A stretch of 56,387 nucleotides of DNA from Pseudomonas fluorescens (lineage in GTDB: Bacteria > Pseudomonadota > Gammaproteobacteria > Pseudomonadales > Pseudomonadaceae): the NCBI RefSeq assembly GCF_000802965.1, contig NZ_JSAK01000028.1, positions 1 to 56,387 on the forward strand. Reading direction: 5' to 3'. The notes below the pieces were generated by a model that saw nothing but the letters and a program-made list of their open reading frames with translations, was not told where the DNA came from and ran no database searches. The position numbers were made by a program, and so were the translations under genes. Position 1 is the stretch's first letter; each line of letters starts with the position of its first letter. This document shows, piece after piece, positions 24,850 through 33,526 of the stretch.

Positions 24850-26079
24850 TCAGTCGACACCGATTTGGGCCAGTGCCACCCGCAACCGCGCCGCACTCGC
24901 CCGCGGGCAATTCAACTGAACCTGCGCCAGCCCCAGCCAATCCGCCATCCGCCGCAGATTCACCGCCAACGCCAGCATCCCTTCTTCGTCCAGCCCGAGT
25001 TCCTCCTCGTGCACCGCATGCACCGCCAACCGCCCCGCCGCCCGCTCCGCACGCAGATCAACCCGCGCCGCAATCCGCTCATTGTGCAGAAACGGCAAGA
25101 CGTAATAGCCATAGACCCGCTTGTCCTGCGGCGTGTAAATCTCCAGTCGATAGCGAAAATCGAACAACCGCTCGGTGCGACTGCGCTCCCAGATCAGCGA
25201 GTCGAAAGGTGAAAGCAACGCGCTGGCCTCGACCTTGCGCGGCACCTTGGGCTTGGGCAGGCAATACGCCAGTTGCCGCCAGCCCTGGACTTCGCAAGCA
25301 AGCAACTGACCCGCCTCGACCAGTTCCGCCAGACGCGGGCGACTGTCTGCCGGGTTCAAGCGAAAATAGTCACGCAAGTCTTTCTCGGTGCCGACGCCCA
25401 AGGCTGCTGCCGCATGCAATAGCAGACCGCGCTGGGCTTCTGCCTCGCTGAACAGCGGTTGCGCCAGAATCGACAAAGGAATCACCCGCTCGGGCAGGTC
25501 ATAAAGCCGCTCGAATCCGCGCCGCCCCGCCACGGTCACTTCACCGGCGGCGAACAACCATTCCAGCGCATGCTTTTCCGCGCTCCAGTCCCACCAGGGG
25601 CCCGCCCGCTCCTGCCGGGTCGACAGACTGCCCGCGCCCAGTGCGCCCTGCTCTCGAACGGAGGCCAGCACCCGGCGGATCGTGTCTTGTTGCTCACGAC
25701 CAAAACGCGCCAGTTGCTGATAGATGTCTTCGCCATTACTCGCACGCTGCATGCGCCAGCGCATCAACGGGTACATCGACAGGGGCAGCAACGACGCTTC
25801 ATGCCCCCAATATTCGAACAAGGTACGGCGTCGGCCCTGACTCCAGGCAGCCTGGTCGAGCAGGTCGGAAGAGTAGTTGCCGAGGCGGGAAAACAGCGGA
25901 AGGTAGTGCGAACGCACCAACGCATTGACGGAATCGATCTGCAGAATGCCCAGCCGCTCGATCAGGCGGTTGACTTGAAGCGGTTTGACCGTCGCCGGCG
26001 ACTGGCGCCCGTTGAACCCTTGGGCAGCCAGCGCCAGACGCCGAGCCTGTTTGACGGAAAAGGACAGTGTCGCGGGCAT
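24850..26079 (-). CDS. YcaQ/AlkX-type winged-helix DNA glycosylase
   Basis: The 409-residue protein belongs to the HTH_42 family, whose studied members (YcaQ, AlkX) unhook DNA interstrand crosslinks. The QxD catalytic motif is present in GILQIDSVNALVRSHYLPLFSRLG near residue 47. A tandem winged-helix region follows, and the C-terminal part has the conserved SPFDSLIWERSRTERLFDF block. AAGGAG precedes the ATG at 26079, which is chosen over two upstream in-frame ATGs. It is a single gene; no toxin or resistance gene lies beside it, so a general repair role is more likely than self-protection. Confidence 0.9.
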   Translation of the reverse strand: MPATLSFSVKQARRLALAAQGFNGRQSPATVKPLQVNRLIERLGILQIDSVNALVRSHYLPLFSRLGNYSSDLLDQAAWSQGRRRTLFEYWGHEASLLPLSMYPLMRWRMQRASNGEDIYQQLARFGREQQDTIRRVLASVREQGALGAGSLSTRQERAGPWWDWSAEKHALEWLFAAGEVTVAGRRGFERLYDLPERVIPLSILAQPLFSEAEAQRGLLLHAAAALGVGTEKDLRDYFRLNPADSRPRLAELVEAGQLLACEVQGWRQLAYCLPKPKVPRKVEASALLSPFDSLIWERSRTERLFDFRYRLEIYTPQDKRVYGYYVLPFLHNERIAARVDLRAERAAGRLAVHAVHEEELGLDEEGMLALAVNLRRMADWLGLAQVQLNCPRASAARLRVALAQIGVD

Positions 26080-26143
26080 GAGCATCTCCTTGTCTGCTCG
26101 CAACCTACCTCACCGAAAGTCGGTTTGTGTAGTTGAACTTTGC

Positions 26144-26359
26144 TCATTTGTGCATCGGGTCATCCCAGAACGGGCGGATGGCTTCGTGCTCGACATCGGC
26201 ACGGCTGAGCCCGATGTCCTTCAACGCTTCGTCACTCATGCCCGCCAACATTTCACGTTCACGGTGCAGTTCGTACCAACGATTAAATTTGTGCAGCAAA
26301 TCGGATATCAGGTGGATGGAATGTTTTTCTACGTCGACATAACCTTTTTGACCTTTCAT
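26144..26359 (-). CDS. DUF1127 small protein
   Basis: The 71-residue protein ends with the DUF1127 motif: LHREREMLAGMSDEALKDIGLSRADVEHEAIRPFW. These small basic-to-amphipathic proteins are common in proteobacteria; some influence phosphate, RNA turnover or stress, but no general activity is known. GGAGG lies nine bases before the ATG. It is divergent from the LysR gene at 26455 with 95 bases between them, which suggests that LysR could control it. Confidence 0.9.
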   Translation of the reverse strand: MKGQKGYVDVEKHSIHLISDLLHKFNRWYELHREREMLAGMSDEALKDIGLSRADVEHEAIRPFWDDPMHK

Positions 26360-26454
26360 CTTGTTGCCCTCCGTTTGGATGGCTTCAGTCTCGCCCCAGG
26401 TCTAAGATCAATCCAACGAATGTTTCTGATGTCACACATCTCGGAGATTGATGA

Positions 26455-27309
26455 ATGTCTGCCTACCCGAGTATCGACACCGAAGTGCTGCGCACCTTTG
26501 TCGCCATCGCTGACCAGGGCGGTTTTACCCGCGCGGGGGAACTAGTCAACCGGACCCAGTCGGCCGTGAGCATGCAGATGAAGCGTCTTGAAGAAGACGT
26601 GTTGCAGCGCCAACTGTTCCAGCGCGACGGCCGTCAAGTGCGGCTGACCGCGGAAGGCCAGGTGCTGCTGGGTTACGCCCGGCGCATCCTCAAGTTGCAC
26701 AGCGAAGTGTTCAACACCCTGCGCGAGCCACACATGGTCGGCATGGTTCGCATCGGCACGCCGGATGATTACGTGATGCGGTTTCTGCCGGGGATTCTGC
26801 GGCGTTTTGCCCAGTCGTATCCGCTGATCCAGATTGAAGTCCACTGCGAATCATCAAAACAATTGCTGTTGCGCCAGGATCTGGACCTGACCATCATCAC
26901 CCGCGAGCCGGGCAACGAGATTGGTCAGTTGTTGCGCAAAGAGCGTTTTTTCTGGGCCGAGGCGCAATGCTTCAGCGCTCACGAACAAACACCGCTGCCG
27001 CTGGCGATGTTCAACAGCGATTGCTTCTGCCGCTTATGGGCCTGCAATGCCCTCGATGCCATGGGCCGCGATTACCGCGTGGCGTACAACAGCGACAGTC
27101 TGTCGGCGATCATGGCGGTGGTCAGCGCCGGGCTCGCTGTGACCGCGCAACTGGAAAGCCTGGTCACTTCGGACATGCGCATTCTCGGTGAAGCCGAAGA
27201 CCTGCCGGTGTTGCCCGAGGCCAGCATCATGCTGCTGCGTAACCTGCACAATCCGTCGCCGATCACCGAATGCCTGGCCGAACACATCGTCGAAGGTTTC
27301 AAACTTTAA
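26455..27309 (+). CDS. LysR-family transcriptional regulator
   Basis: The 284-residue protein has the N-terminal winged helix (residues 7-65: LRTFVAIADQGGFTRAGELV..TQSAVSMQMKRLEED) and a periplasmic-binding-type effector domain from about residue 92. The sequence is closest in feel to the LrhA/HexA/PecT branch, which controls motility and exoproducts, but the target here is unproven. GGAG supports the ATG at 26455, not the one at 26451. It overlaps the 3' end of the convergent permease gene by 11 bases. Confidence 0.92.
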   Translation: MSAYPSIDTEVLRTFVAIADQGGFTRAGELVNRTQSAVSMQMKRLEEDVLQRQLFQRDGRQVRLTAEGQVLLGYARRILKLHSEVFNTLREPHMVGMVRIGTPDDYVMRFLPGILRRFAQSYPLIQIEVHCESSKQLLLRQDLDLTIITREPGNEIGQLLRKERFFWAEAQCFSAHEQTPLPLAMFNSDCFCRLWACNALDAMGRDYRVAYNSDSLSAIMAVVSAGLAVTAQLESLVTSDMRILGEAEDLPVLPEASIMLLRNLHNPSPITECLAEHIVEGFKL

Positions 27310-28048
27310 AGGCGAGCATCACCGCGCAGAGCACCAGGAAGCCGCAGAACAGTGAACGCAATAACCGTTCCGGCATGGCGTGGGCGATCTTCACCCCCCA
27401 GCTGATGCTCAACAGGCCGCCAATTGCCAAAGGCACACCGATCATCCAGTTCACTTGATGGTGCACGGCATAAGTGACGAGGGTGACGCCCGTACTCGGC
27501 AACGCCAGCGCCAGCGACAAGCCCTGCGCCACTACTTGGGTGGTGCCGAACACACTGGTCAGCACCGGCGTAGCCACCACCGCCCCGCCCACGCCAAACA
27601 ACCCGCCCATGGTGCCGGATGCCGCGCCGAGCACACCCAGCCACGGCCATGAATAGTTCATCTGCGCAGAAGCTGGCGCACTGGCGTAGAACATTCGCAC
27701 CAGGTTGTAGGCCGATAGCGCGATCAGGAATGCGACAAATCCTACGCGCATGGTTTGCGCGTCAATGCCCACGGCCCAGATTGATCCAAGCCAGGCGAAA
27801 CAGAATCCCATCGAGGCCAGCGGCAATGCGTGGCGCAATTCGATGCGGACGCGCTGGTGATAGCGCCACAGCGCCAGCATCACGTTCGGCACCACCATCA
27901 CCAGCGCCGTGCCTTGGGCAATTTGCTGGTCGAGACCACACAGCACACCTAACAGCGGAATGGCGATCAAACCACCGCCGATGCCGAAAATCCCCCCAAG
28001 GGTTCCCAGGGCGGCGCCAAAGACCAGGTACAACAAAAACTCAATCAC
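27299..28048 (-). CDS. TauE/SafE family membrane permease
   Basis: The 249-residue protein has eight hydrophobic segments and both family repeats: GTLGGIFGIGGGLIAIPLL near the N-terminus and GTMGGLFGVGGAVVATPVL in the middle. Members export sulfite, organosulfonates or related anions. I place the start at a GTG (28048) because AAGGGGAAG is correctly spaced for it; an ATG at 28069 would add seven residues (MNEGEVA) that cover that site. It is divergent from the LysR gene at 28164, which may regulate it. Confidence 0.9.
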   Translation of the reverse strand: MIEFLLYLVFGAALGTLGGIFGIGGGLIAIPLLGVLCGLDQQIAQGTALVMVVPNVMLALWRYHQRVRIELRHALPLASMGFCFAWLGSIWAVGIDAQTMRVGFVAFLIALSAYNLVRMFYASAPASAQMNYSWPWLGVLGAASGTMGGLFGVGGAVVATPVLTSVFGTTQVVAQGLSLALALPSTGVTLVTYAVHHQVNWMIGVPLAIGGLLSISWGVKIAHAMPERLLRSLFCGFLVLCAVMLAFKV

Positions 28049-28163
28049 AGCGACTTCCCCTTCATTCATTCCAGACGTTTCATCCTACGCAGTTGCTTCT
28101 GGCGGGGAAACGCACAGCAACGCACAATGGCTGTGCCAATCTCGCACAAGCGTTGAATTCACC

Positions 28164-29120
28164 ATGAATCCTAACCAACTGACCGATCAACTGGGCCTGT
28201 TTCTGGACGTGCTGGAGACCGGCAGTTTTTCCGCTGCTTCGCGTCGCCATCCGCTGACGCCCTCCGCGGTGGCTCGGCGCATCGACAGTCTGGAAAACGC
28301 TGTCGGCAGCCAGTTGTTCATTCGCAGCACTCACGCTGTGCGCGCCACCCCGGCGGGACTGGCGTTTGCCGAACGGGCGCGGCGGATCGTCGCCGAATTG
28401 CGCCTTGCCAGGGCGGAGGCCGTGTCCCTCAGCAGCGCGCCGGAGGGTTTGATTCGGGTCGATGCACCGGCAGCATTCGGGAGGCGACATTTGGCCCCGG
28501 TGATTGCCGACTTTCTGATGCTCTATCCGGGTCTCGACGTGCAATTGCACCTGATCGACAGTTTCGTCGACATGCAGGGCTTGAACCTGGGCAAGGTTGA
28601 TCTGGTATTGCGCGCCGGACAAATGGCCGACACTCGTTTAGTCGCAACGCCACTGGCGAGCATGGTGCGCATTGCCTGCGCCAGCCCCGATTACTTAAAG
28701 CGCCGCGGTGTGCCCAACGATCCGACACAACTGATTGAACACGATGGACTCGACTGGGACGGCCTCGCCCCGCCCTTCGCCTGGCGCTTCGAACGGGACG
28801 GTCAGATGCAACTGCACCGTCCTTCGCGCATCCGAATGAGCGCAAACAATGCCGAGGCACTGGTGTGCGGTGCACTGACTGGCCTGGGCATCGCGCATTT
28901 ACCGACCTGGCTGGCCAGCGAATACCTGCTGCGCGGCGAACTGTTGCCGCTGTTCTGCGAACACGGGCTGCCGAAACCGGAAAGCGCCGGGATCTACGCC
29001 TTGCGACTGGAGCAGCAACCCAACTCTCGCAGCCGCTTGCTCCTGGAATACCTGAAAACCCGTTTCAGCCCGATCCCGCCGTGGGATCTGGTGCTGCAAA
29101 ACCATCTGGGCCGCCACTAG
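28164..29120 (+). CDS. LysR-family transcriptional regulator
   Basis: The 318-residue protein has a LysR winged helix at residues 8-67 (LGLFLDVLETGSFSAASRR..TPSAVARRIDSLE) and the effector domain with the motif GLIRVDAPAAFGRRHLAPVIADFL of the DsdC/CrgA-like group. The sequence upstream of the ATG is antisense to the permease gene, so the frame extension there is not real. It lies 115 bases from the divergent TauE/SafE gene, its probable target. No ribosome binding site better than AATTCACC is visible. Confidence 0.9.
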   Translation: MNPNQLTDQLGLFLDVLETGSFSAASRRHPLTPSAVARRIDSLENAVGSQLFIRSTHAVRATPAGLAFAERARRIVAELRLARAEAVSLSSAPEGLIRVDAPAAFGRRHLAPVIADFLMLYPGLDVQLHLIDSFVDMQGLNLGKVDLVLRAGQMADTRLVATPLASMVRIACASPDYLKRRGVPNDPTQLIEHDGLDWDGLAPPFAWRFERDGQMQLHRPSRIRMSANNAEALVCGALTGLGIAHLPTWLASEYLLRGELLPLFCEHGLPKPESAGIYALRLEQQPNSRSRLLLEYLKTRFSPIPPWDLVLQNHLGRH

Positions 29121-29188
29121 TCCAGAATTGTCTGGCGCCTTAAAGATTTGCCCGCTAGATTCTGAAGATCACTGATCAAGGCTTCGAA

Positions 29189-29650
29189 ATGACCACCAAG
29201 CGCAACACCCCGGACACCTGCGACGACCTGCTGCTGGACAATCAGGCCTGCTTCGCCCTGCATTCCACTTCGCTGATGATGACCAAGGTCTACAAACCCT
29301 TGTTGCAGGCGCTGGGCCTGACTTATCCGCAATACCTGGCGATGATGGTGCTGTGGGAACAGGATGGTTTGACCGTAGGCGAAATCAGCTCGCGCCTGTT
29401 GACCGATCCCGGTTCGCTCACGCCGCTGCTCAAACGCCTGGAAGTCGAAGGCCTGCTCAGCCGCACCCGAAGCCGTGAAGACGAGCGAGTGGTAATCGTC
29501 GAACTCACCGAACAAGGCCGCGCCTTGCGCGACAAAGCCCGGGACATTCCACAATGCATTCTCGGCGCCAGCGGGATGACGCTGGAGCGACTGCAGAAGC
29601 TGCAGGCGGAGCTGCAAGCGCTGCGCAAGCACCTTCAAGACAGCCTCTAA
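29189..29650 (+). CDS. ohrR: organic hydroperoxide regulator OhrR (MarR family)
   Basis: The 153-residue protein has the conserved reactive cysteine of OhrR in LLDNQACFALHS (Cys21) with the following MarR winged helix (GLTVGEISSRLLTDPGSLTPLLKRLEVEGLL and the wing RSREDERVVIV). Oxidation of this Cys by organic peroxides or hypochlorite releases the repressor from DNA. The gene lies upstream of ohr on the same strand with 359 bases, including a REPIN, between them. AAGG precedes the ATG. Confidence 0.93.
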   Translation: MTTKRNTPDTCDDLLLDNQACFALHSTSLMMTKVYKPLLQALGLTYPQYLAMMVLWEQDGLTVGEISSRLLTDPGSLTPLLKRLEVEGLLSRTRSREDERVVIVELTEQGRALRDKARDIPQCILGASGMTLERLQKLQAELQALRKHLQDSL

Positions 29651-29673
29651 TCTCCAACCCCACAAAAATCCCC

Positions 29674-29765
29674 CTGTAGGAGCGAGCCTGCTCGCGATCG
29701 CGGCGTGTCATTCAGGACAGATGCTGGATGTGACACCGCTATCGCGAGCAGGCTCACTCCTACAG
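29674..29765. repeat. REPIN of the gtaggagcgagcctgctcgcgat type
   Basis: CTGTAGGAGCGAGCCTGCTC is inverted at the right as GAGCAGGCTCACTCCTACAG, around a CGATCGCGG / ATCGCG centre. It separates ohrR from ohr. Confidence 0.88.
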
Positions 29766-29913
29766 TTGTTATGCGTTCGTGCTGGAAAATCAGCTACGCG
29801 GCAAAAAAAATTTCCCGCTGAAGAAATCCACCTCAAACGCTCTAAATCGCAACTTCCAGCCAAGCCCATTAAGACACAACATCAGTAACTGCTAATTTTT
29901 TCAAAAATTTATC

Positions 29914-29981
29914 TTGCGCACTAAATATTCGCGCGATACATTCACCTCGCACTTACTTAGCGCGCAAACATTTAGCGCAAA
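29914..29981 (+). promoter_or_regulatory. probable ohr promoter with repeated OhrR-like sites
   Basis: TTGCGCACTAAA at 29914-29925 reads on the other strand as TTTAGTGCGCAA. Direct related copies TTAGCGCGCAAA (29957-29968) and TTTAGCGCAAA (29971-29981) follow. TTGCGC and TACATT (29937-29942) are 17 bases apart and could be weak -35 and -10 boxes, so repressor bound here would cover the promoter. OhrR binding is inferred, not shown. Confidence 0.4.
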
Positions 29982-30009
29982 CAAATCAAACCAGAACGAG
30001 GCTTTCACC

Positions 30010-30429
30010 ATGCAAACTCTCTACACCGCAATCGCAACTTCCACCGGTGGCCGTGACGGTCGTGCGATTTCCAGTGACAGCATTCTCGACGTCAAACTCG
30101 CCACCCCGAAAGAACTCGGCGGCGCTGGCGGCGCGGCGACCAACCCTGAGCAACTGTTCGCCGCCGGCTACTCCGCCTGTTTCATCGGCGCGCTGAAATT
30201 CGTCGCCAGCCAGACCAAACGCAGCATCCCGAACGACGCCTCGATCACCGCGCATGTCGGCATCGGTCAGATCCCCGGCGGTTTCGGTCTGGACATCGAC
30301 CTGCACATCAGCCTGCCGGGTCTTGAGCAATCCGACGCGCAAAGCCTGGTCGACGCAGCCCACCAAGTCTGCCCGTACTCCAACGCCACCCGTGGCAACG
30401 TTGATGTGCGTCTGCACGTTACCGTCTAA
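30010..30429 (+). CDS. ohr: organic hydroperoxide reductase Ohr
   Basis: The 139-residue OsmC-fold enzyme detoxifies organic and fatty-acid hydroperoxides using a lipoyl or dithiol reductant. Both catalytic cysteines are present: AAGYSACFIGAL and HQVCPYSNATRGN. It starts MQTLYTAIATSTGGRDG, typical of Ohr. CGAGG lies eight bases before the ATG, and the AT-rich upstream region is a promoter, not coding. The exported hydrolase gene at 30463 follows after 33 bases and is probably co-transcribed. Confidence 0.96.
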   Translation: MQTLYTAIATSTGGRDGRAISSDSILDVKLATPKELGGAGGAATNPEQLFAAGYSACFIGALKFVASQTKRSIPNDASITAHVGIGQIPGGFGLDIDLHISLPGLEQSDAQSLVDAAHQVCPYSNATRGNVDVRLHVTV

Positions 30430-30462
30430 CCGCTGACTTCCAGGCCCGAACAGGAAATGAAC

Positions 30463-31476
30463 ATGAACACTTTCAGCAAAGTCTTGACCGGTACCCTTCT
30501 CGCCCTGTCCATTCACAGTGCATTCGCCGGCGACGTTGAACACAACACCCAGGCGTTCCTCGATGTGTTGAATGCCGGCACCGGCAAACCGATGGAGCAA
30601 ATGACGCCTGCCGATGCGCGCGCCGTTTTGGTCGGTGCGCAGGCCGGGGTGAAGCTGACGTTGCCGAAAGCCGATATCAGCCAGAAGACCATTCAAGTCG
30701 ACGGCCAACCGCTGAGCCTGACCATCGTCCGGCCAGCCGGGGTGAAGGGCGAGCTGCCGGTGTTCATGTTCTTCCACGGCGGTGGTTGGGTCCTCGGGGA
30801 TTTCCCGACCCACGAACGACTGGTACGTGATCTGGTAGTGGGTTCAGGTGCGGCGGCGGTGTTCGTCAATTACACCCCATCGCCGGAAGCCCATTACCCG
30901 GTGGCGATCAACCAGGCATACGCCGCGACCCAATGGGTGGCCGAGCACGGCAAAGAGATCAACGTCGATGGCAAACGCCTGGCCGTAGCGGGCAATAGCG
31001 TCGGTGGCAACATGGCGGCGGTGGTTGCGCTGATGGCAAAAGACAAGGGCACGCCGGCCATCAAGTTCCAGGTTCTGCTGTGGCCGGTGACCGATGCCAA
31101 TTTCGATACGGCTTCCTACAACCAGTTTGCCGAGGGTCACTTCCTCACTAAAAACATGATGAAGTGGTTCTGGGACAACTACACCACCGACGCCAAGCAG
31201 CGTAACGAGATCTATGCCTCGCCGTTGCGGGCAACCCCTGCGCAACTCAAGGGCTTGCCACCGGCGCTGGTGCAAACGGCGGGTGCCGACGTCCTGCGCG
31301 ATGAAGGTGAAGCCTACGCGCGCAAACTCGATGAGGCGGGCGTGCCAGTGACCTCGGTTCGCTACAACGGCATGATCCACGACTATGGGTTGTTGAACGT
31401 GGTGAGTCAGGTGCCGGCGGTGCGGTCGGCGATGTTGCAGGCTTCGCAAGAGCTGAAAGAACACCTGAAGAAATAA
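30463..31476 (+). CDS. exported alpha/beta hydrolase of the HGGG (hormone-sensitive lipase) family
   Basis: The 337-residue product has a signal peptide (FSKVLTGTLLALSIHSAFAG). The hydrolase domain carries the oxyanion HGGGW, the nucleophile elbow GNSVGGN (Ser), the acid in AGADVLRDEG and the base His in MIHDYG. It is likely a periplasmic esterase. The second ATG (30463) is used because AGGAA is better spaced for it than for the first at 30457. It lies directly after ohr, and co-induction by peroxides is likely; such hydrolases are common beside ohr in pseudomonads. Its substrate is unknown. Confidence 0.9.
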   Translation: MNTFSKVLTGTLLALSIHSAFAGDVEHNTQAFLDVLNAGTGKPMEQMTPADARAVLVGAQAGVKLTLPKADISQKTIQVDGQPLSLTIVRPAGVKGELPVFMFFHGGGWVLGDFPTHERLVRDLVVGSGAAAVFVNYTPSPEAHYPVAINQAYAATQWVAEHGKEINVDGKRLAVAGNSVGGNMAAVVALMAKDKGTPAIKFQVLLWPVTDANFDTASYNQFAEGHFLTKNMMKWFWDNYTTDAKQRNEIYASPLRATPAQLKGLPPALVQTAGADVLRDEGEAYARKLDEAGVPVTSVRYNGMIHDYGLLNVVSQVPAVRSAMLQASQELKEHLKK

Positions 31477-31482
31477 CACCAT

Positions 31483-31564
31483 CTGTAGGAGCCGGCTTGG
31501 TGCGGGCGGCGTTCCGACGATGGCATCCTCAAGACCGCTATCGCCAGCAAACCGGCTCCTACAG
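31483..31564. repeat. REPIN-like inverted repeat
   Basis: CTGTAGGAGCCGGCTTG is inverted at the right as AAACCGGCTCCTACAG. The inner part (GGCGTTCCGACGATGGC) is less regular than in other copies. Confidence 0.75.
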
Positions 31565-31593
31565 GTTTGCGCTGTGCCCCAATCAATGGGCAC

Positions 31594-31624
31594 AAAAAAG
31601 CCCGACTCAATGGTCGGGCTTTTT
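31594..31624. terminator. bidirectional terminator between the hydrolase and efp genes
   Basis: AGCCCGAC and GTCGGGCT with a TCAATG loop, flanked by six A and five T. Confidence 0.88.
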
Positions 31625-31641
31625 CATTCCTGAAGCTGTGC

Positions 31642-32211
31642 TTATTTAGCACGGCCTTTGTAGGAACCGCCTTCGCGGGTATCGATCTCGATCATGTCGC
31701 CGATTTCGATGAAGTCAGCAACCGACAGCTCGGTACCGTTCTTCAGTTTGGCAGGCTTCATTACCTTGCCGGAAGTGTCACCGCGAGCGGAACCTTCGGT
31801 GTAGTCAACCTGACGCACGATGGTGGTCGGCAGTTCTACGGAAACCAGACGCTCTTCGAAGAAGATCGCTTCGCAAACATCGGTCATGCCTTCTTCAACG
31901 AAAGGCAGAACGGCTTCGATGTCTTCAGCGTTCAGCTCGTACATGGTGTAGTCGGTGGTGTCCATGAACGTGTAGGTGTCGCCGCTGATGAAGGACAGGG
32001 TCGCTTCTTTGCGGTCGAGGATTACGTCGTCCAGTTTGTCGTCGGCGCTGTAAACGATCTCGGTCTTGTAACCGGTCAGCAGGTTTTTCAGCTTGGTCTT
32101 CATGATCGCGCTGTTACGACCCGACTTGGTGAATTCAGCTTTCTGAACCAGCCAAGGATCGTTTTCGAGACGGATCACGGTACCGGGTTTCAGTTCTTTA
32201 CCAGTTTTCAT
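31642..32211 (-). CDS. efp: elongation factor P
   Basis: The 189-residue factor promotes peptide-bond formation at polyproline stretches. The first domain loop reads TKSGRNSAI with Arg at position 32 instead of Lys34, the form that receives rhamnose from EarP. The rest (YTFMDTTDYTMYEL, ...IEIDTREGGSYKGRAK) is standard. Its modification enzyme gene lies directly upstream on the same strand with 48 bases between them. The terminator at 31594-31624 follows. The ribosome binding site is weak. Confidence 0.98.
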   Translation of the reverse strand: MKTGKELKPGTVIRLENDPWLVQKAEFTKSGRNSAIMKTKLKNLLTGYKTEIVYSADDKLDDVILDRKEATLSFISGDTYTFMDTTDYTMYELNAEDIEAVLPFVEEGMTDVCEAIFFEERLVSVELPTTIVRQVDYTEGSARGDTSGKVMKPAKLKNGTELSVADFIEIGDMIEIDTREGGSYKGRAK

Positions 32212-32259
32212 TGCGAATATCCGAATTTGGATGGGATTTACAAAAATCTAGGCCGCGTA

Positions 32260-33402
32260 TCATATCCAATTTACATAAAACTGTACCAGCGCTGCGGCAA
32301 GATCGGCCTGCAAGGCTTGTTCCAGACACCACGCTTCGGCGTGTTTTTCCAGCTCTGGCCAGTGTTTGCGCGTCGATTGCCAGTGGTCGGTCATTTTCTC
32401 ACCCGCGTTCCAGGCCCGCCAGAGACCGCTCATCGCCTCGGCCGCCGGCGCAGAAAGCGCTTGCGTATAGATCGCCAGGAAGGCTTCCAGCTTGTCCAGA
32501 TGGACATCTTCTTCTTGCTGATAGATGTGCCAGAGCAACGGCCGGCCGGACCACTGGGCACGAACAAAAGAGTCTTCGCCGCGCACGGCATTGAAATCGC
32601 AGCACCACAACAAGTGGTCGTATTGATCCTGTCGGACGAACGGCAGCACTTGCACGGTCAAGGCATCACGCACGTGCACCGCACCTGCCTTCAGACCCTC
32701 AATTGCGAGCCAACGCTCGACATCCCCGAGAATCCGCCCCTCCGGCACCAACAGATGAGTGGGCGTCGAATCACCGGCCATTGCATCCAGCCAACTGGCC
32801 AGTCCGGCATTTTCGTAGGCAAACAGTGAGATCAGCTGCGCACCTTGGGCGCGATCAATCCCCAGGCTTTGCAAGAAGGTTCTTTGCTGCTCGGGGTTTT
32901 GCTGAAATGCCCTACGGCGTTCGAGCAACCGGCTTTCACGCAGCAAGCCACCGGTGCCCTTGCGGAACCCCGGGAAGAAAAAGAACTTCTGCACATTCTT
33001 GTACTTCACCGATGGCAAGCCATGGCAGCCGACCACCCAATCCTCGGCACTCAGGTAATCGAGGTTCATCCACAGTGGCGTTTGTTCCCGATCAGCCATG
33101 GCGTCCATGTAGGCACTCGGCAGTTGACAGGCGAACGCGGCGATCACTACATCAACAGCTTCGGCAGGCTGCCAGTCCGCGGGCCACTGCCGGACTTCAA
33201 CACCCTGTTGCCATTGCTGCGATGCGTGAGGATCGATTTCCGGGCAGAGGCGCTCGAAAGCGCGCAGATCATCGACCCACAAACGCACCGCCAGCGAATG
33301 CTCGGCAACCAGTTGTCGGGCCAGACGCCAGGTCACGCCAATGTCGCCAAAGTTGTCGACCACGGTGCAAAAAATATCCCAGCGGGTTTTCGTTTCAGAC
33401 AT
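32260..33402 (-). CDS. earP: EF-P arginine rhamnosyltransferase EarP
   Basis: The 380-residue GT-B glycosyltransferase transfers rhamnose from TDP-rhamnose to Arg32 of EF-P. It starts with the conserved WDIFCTVVDNFGDIGVTWRLARQL, where the Asp of FGDIG is catalytic, and the C-terminal half contains VRQDQYDHLLWCCDFNAVRGEDSFVRAQW for nucleotide-sugar binding. GGGAG precedes the ATG. Its partner efp follows, so enzyme and substrate are co-transcribed. The arginine in efp and the presence of this gene agree. Confidence 0.96.
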   Translation of the reverse strand: MSETKTRWDIFCTVVDNFGDIGVTWRLARQLVAEHSLAVRLWVDDLRAFERLCPEIDPHASQQWQQGVEVRQWPADWQPAEAVDVVIAAFACQLPSAYMDAMADREQTPLWMNLDYLSAEDWVVGCHGLPSVKYKNVQKFFFFPGFRKGTGGLLRESRLLERRRAFQQNPEQQRTFLQSLGIDRAQGAQLISLFAYENAGLASWLDAMAGDSTPTHLLVPEGRILGDVERWLAIEGLKAGAVHVRDALTVQVLPFVRQDQYDHLLWCCDFNAVRGEDSFVRAQWSGRPLLWHIYQQEEDVHLDKLEAFLAIYTQALSAPAAEAMSGLWRAWNAGEKMTDHWQSTRKHWPELEKHAEAWCLEQALQADLAAALVQFYVNWI

Positions 33403-33526
33403 TCCAGGCTCCCGTTGGCAAAGGCACCGATTGTCCGCATAAATTACTCCGTGCAGAAGAGCCGACGACGATTAATCTTCGTGCGACAATCGCCAAACGC
33501 CCGCGACCCACCGCCAGGAGGCAGCC

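Larger units (their letters stand above)
29651..30009. other. 359-base region between ohrR and ohr
   Basis: It holds the REPIN at 29674-29765 and the ohr promoter region at 29914-29981. It has no gene. The right part is AT-rich (29870-29990), unlike the rest of the neighbourhood. Confidence 0.6.

Noticed and set aside
31567..32829. A 420-codon plus-strand frame opposite efp and earP
   Set aside because: It starts in a terminator and covers two well-recognised genes on the other strand.
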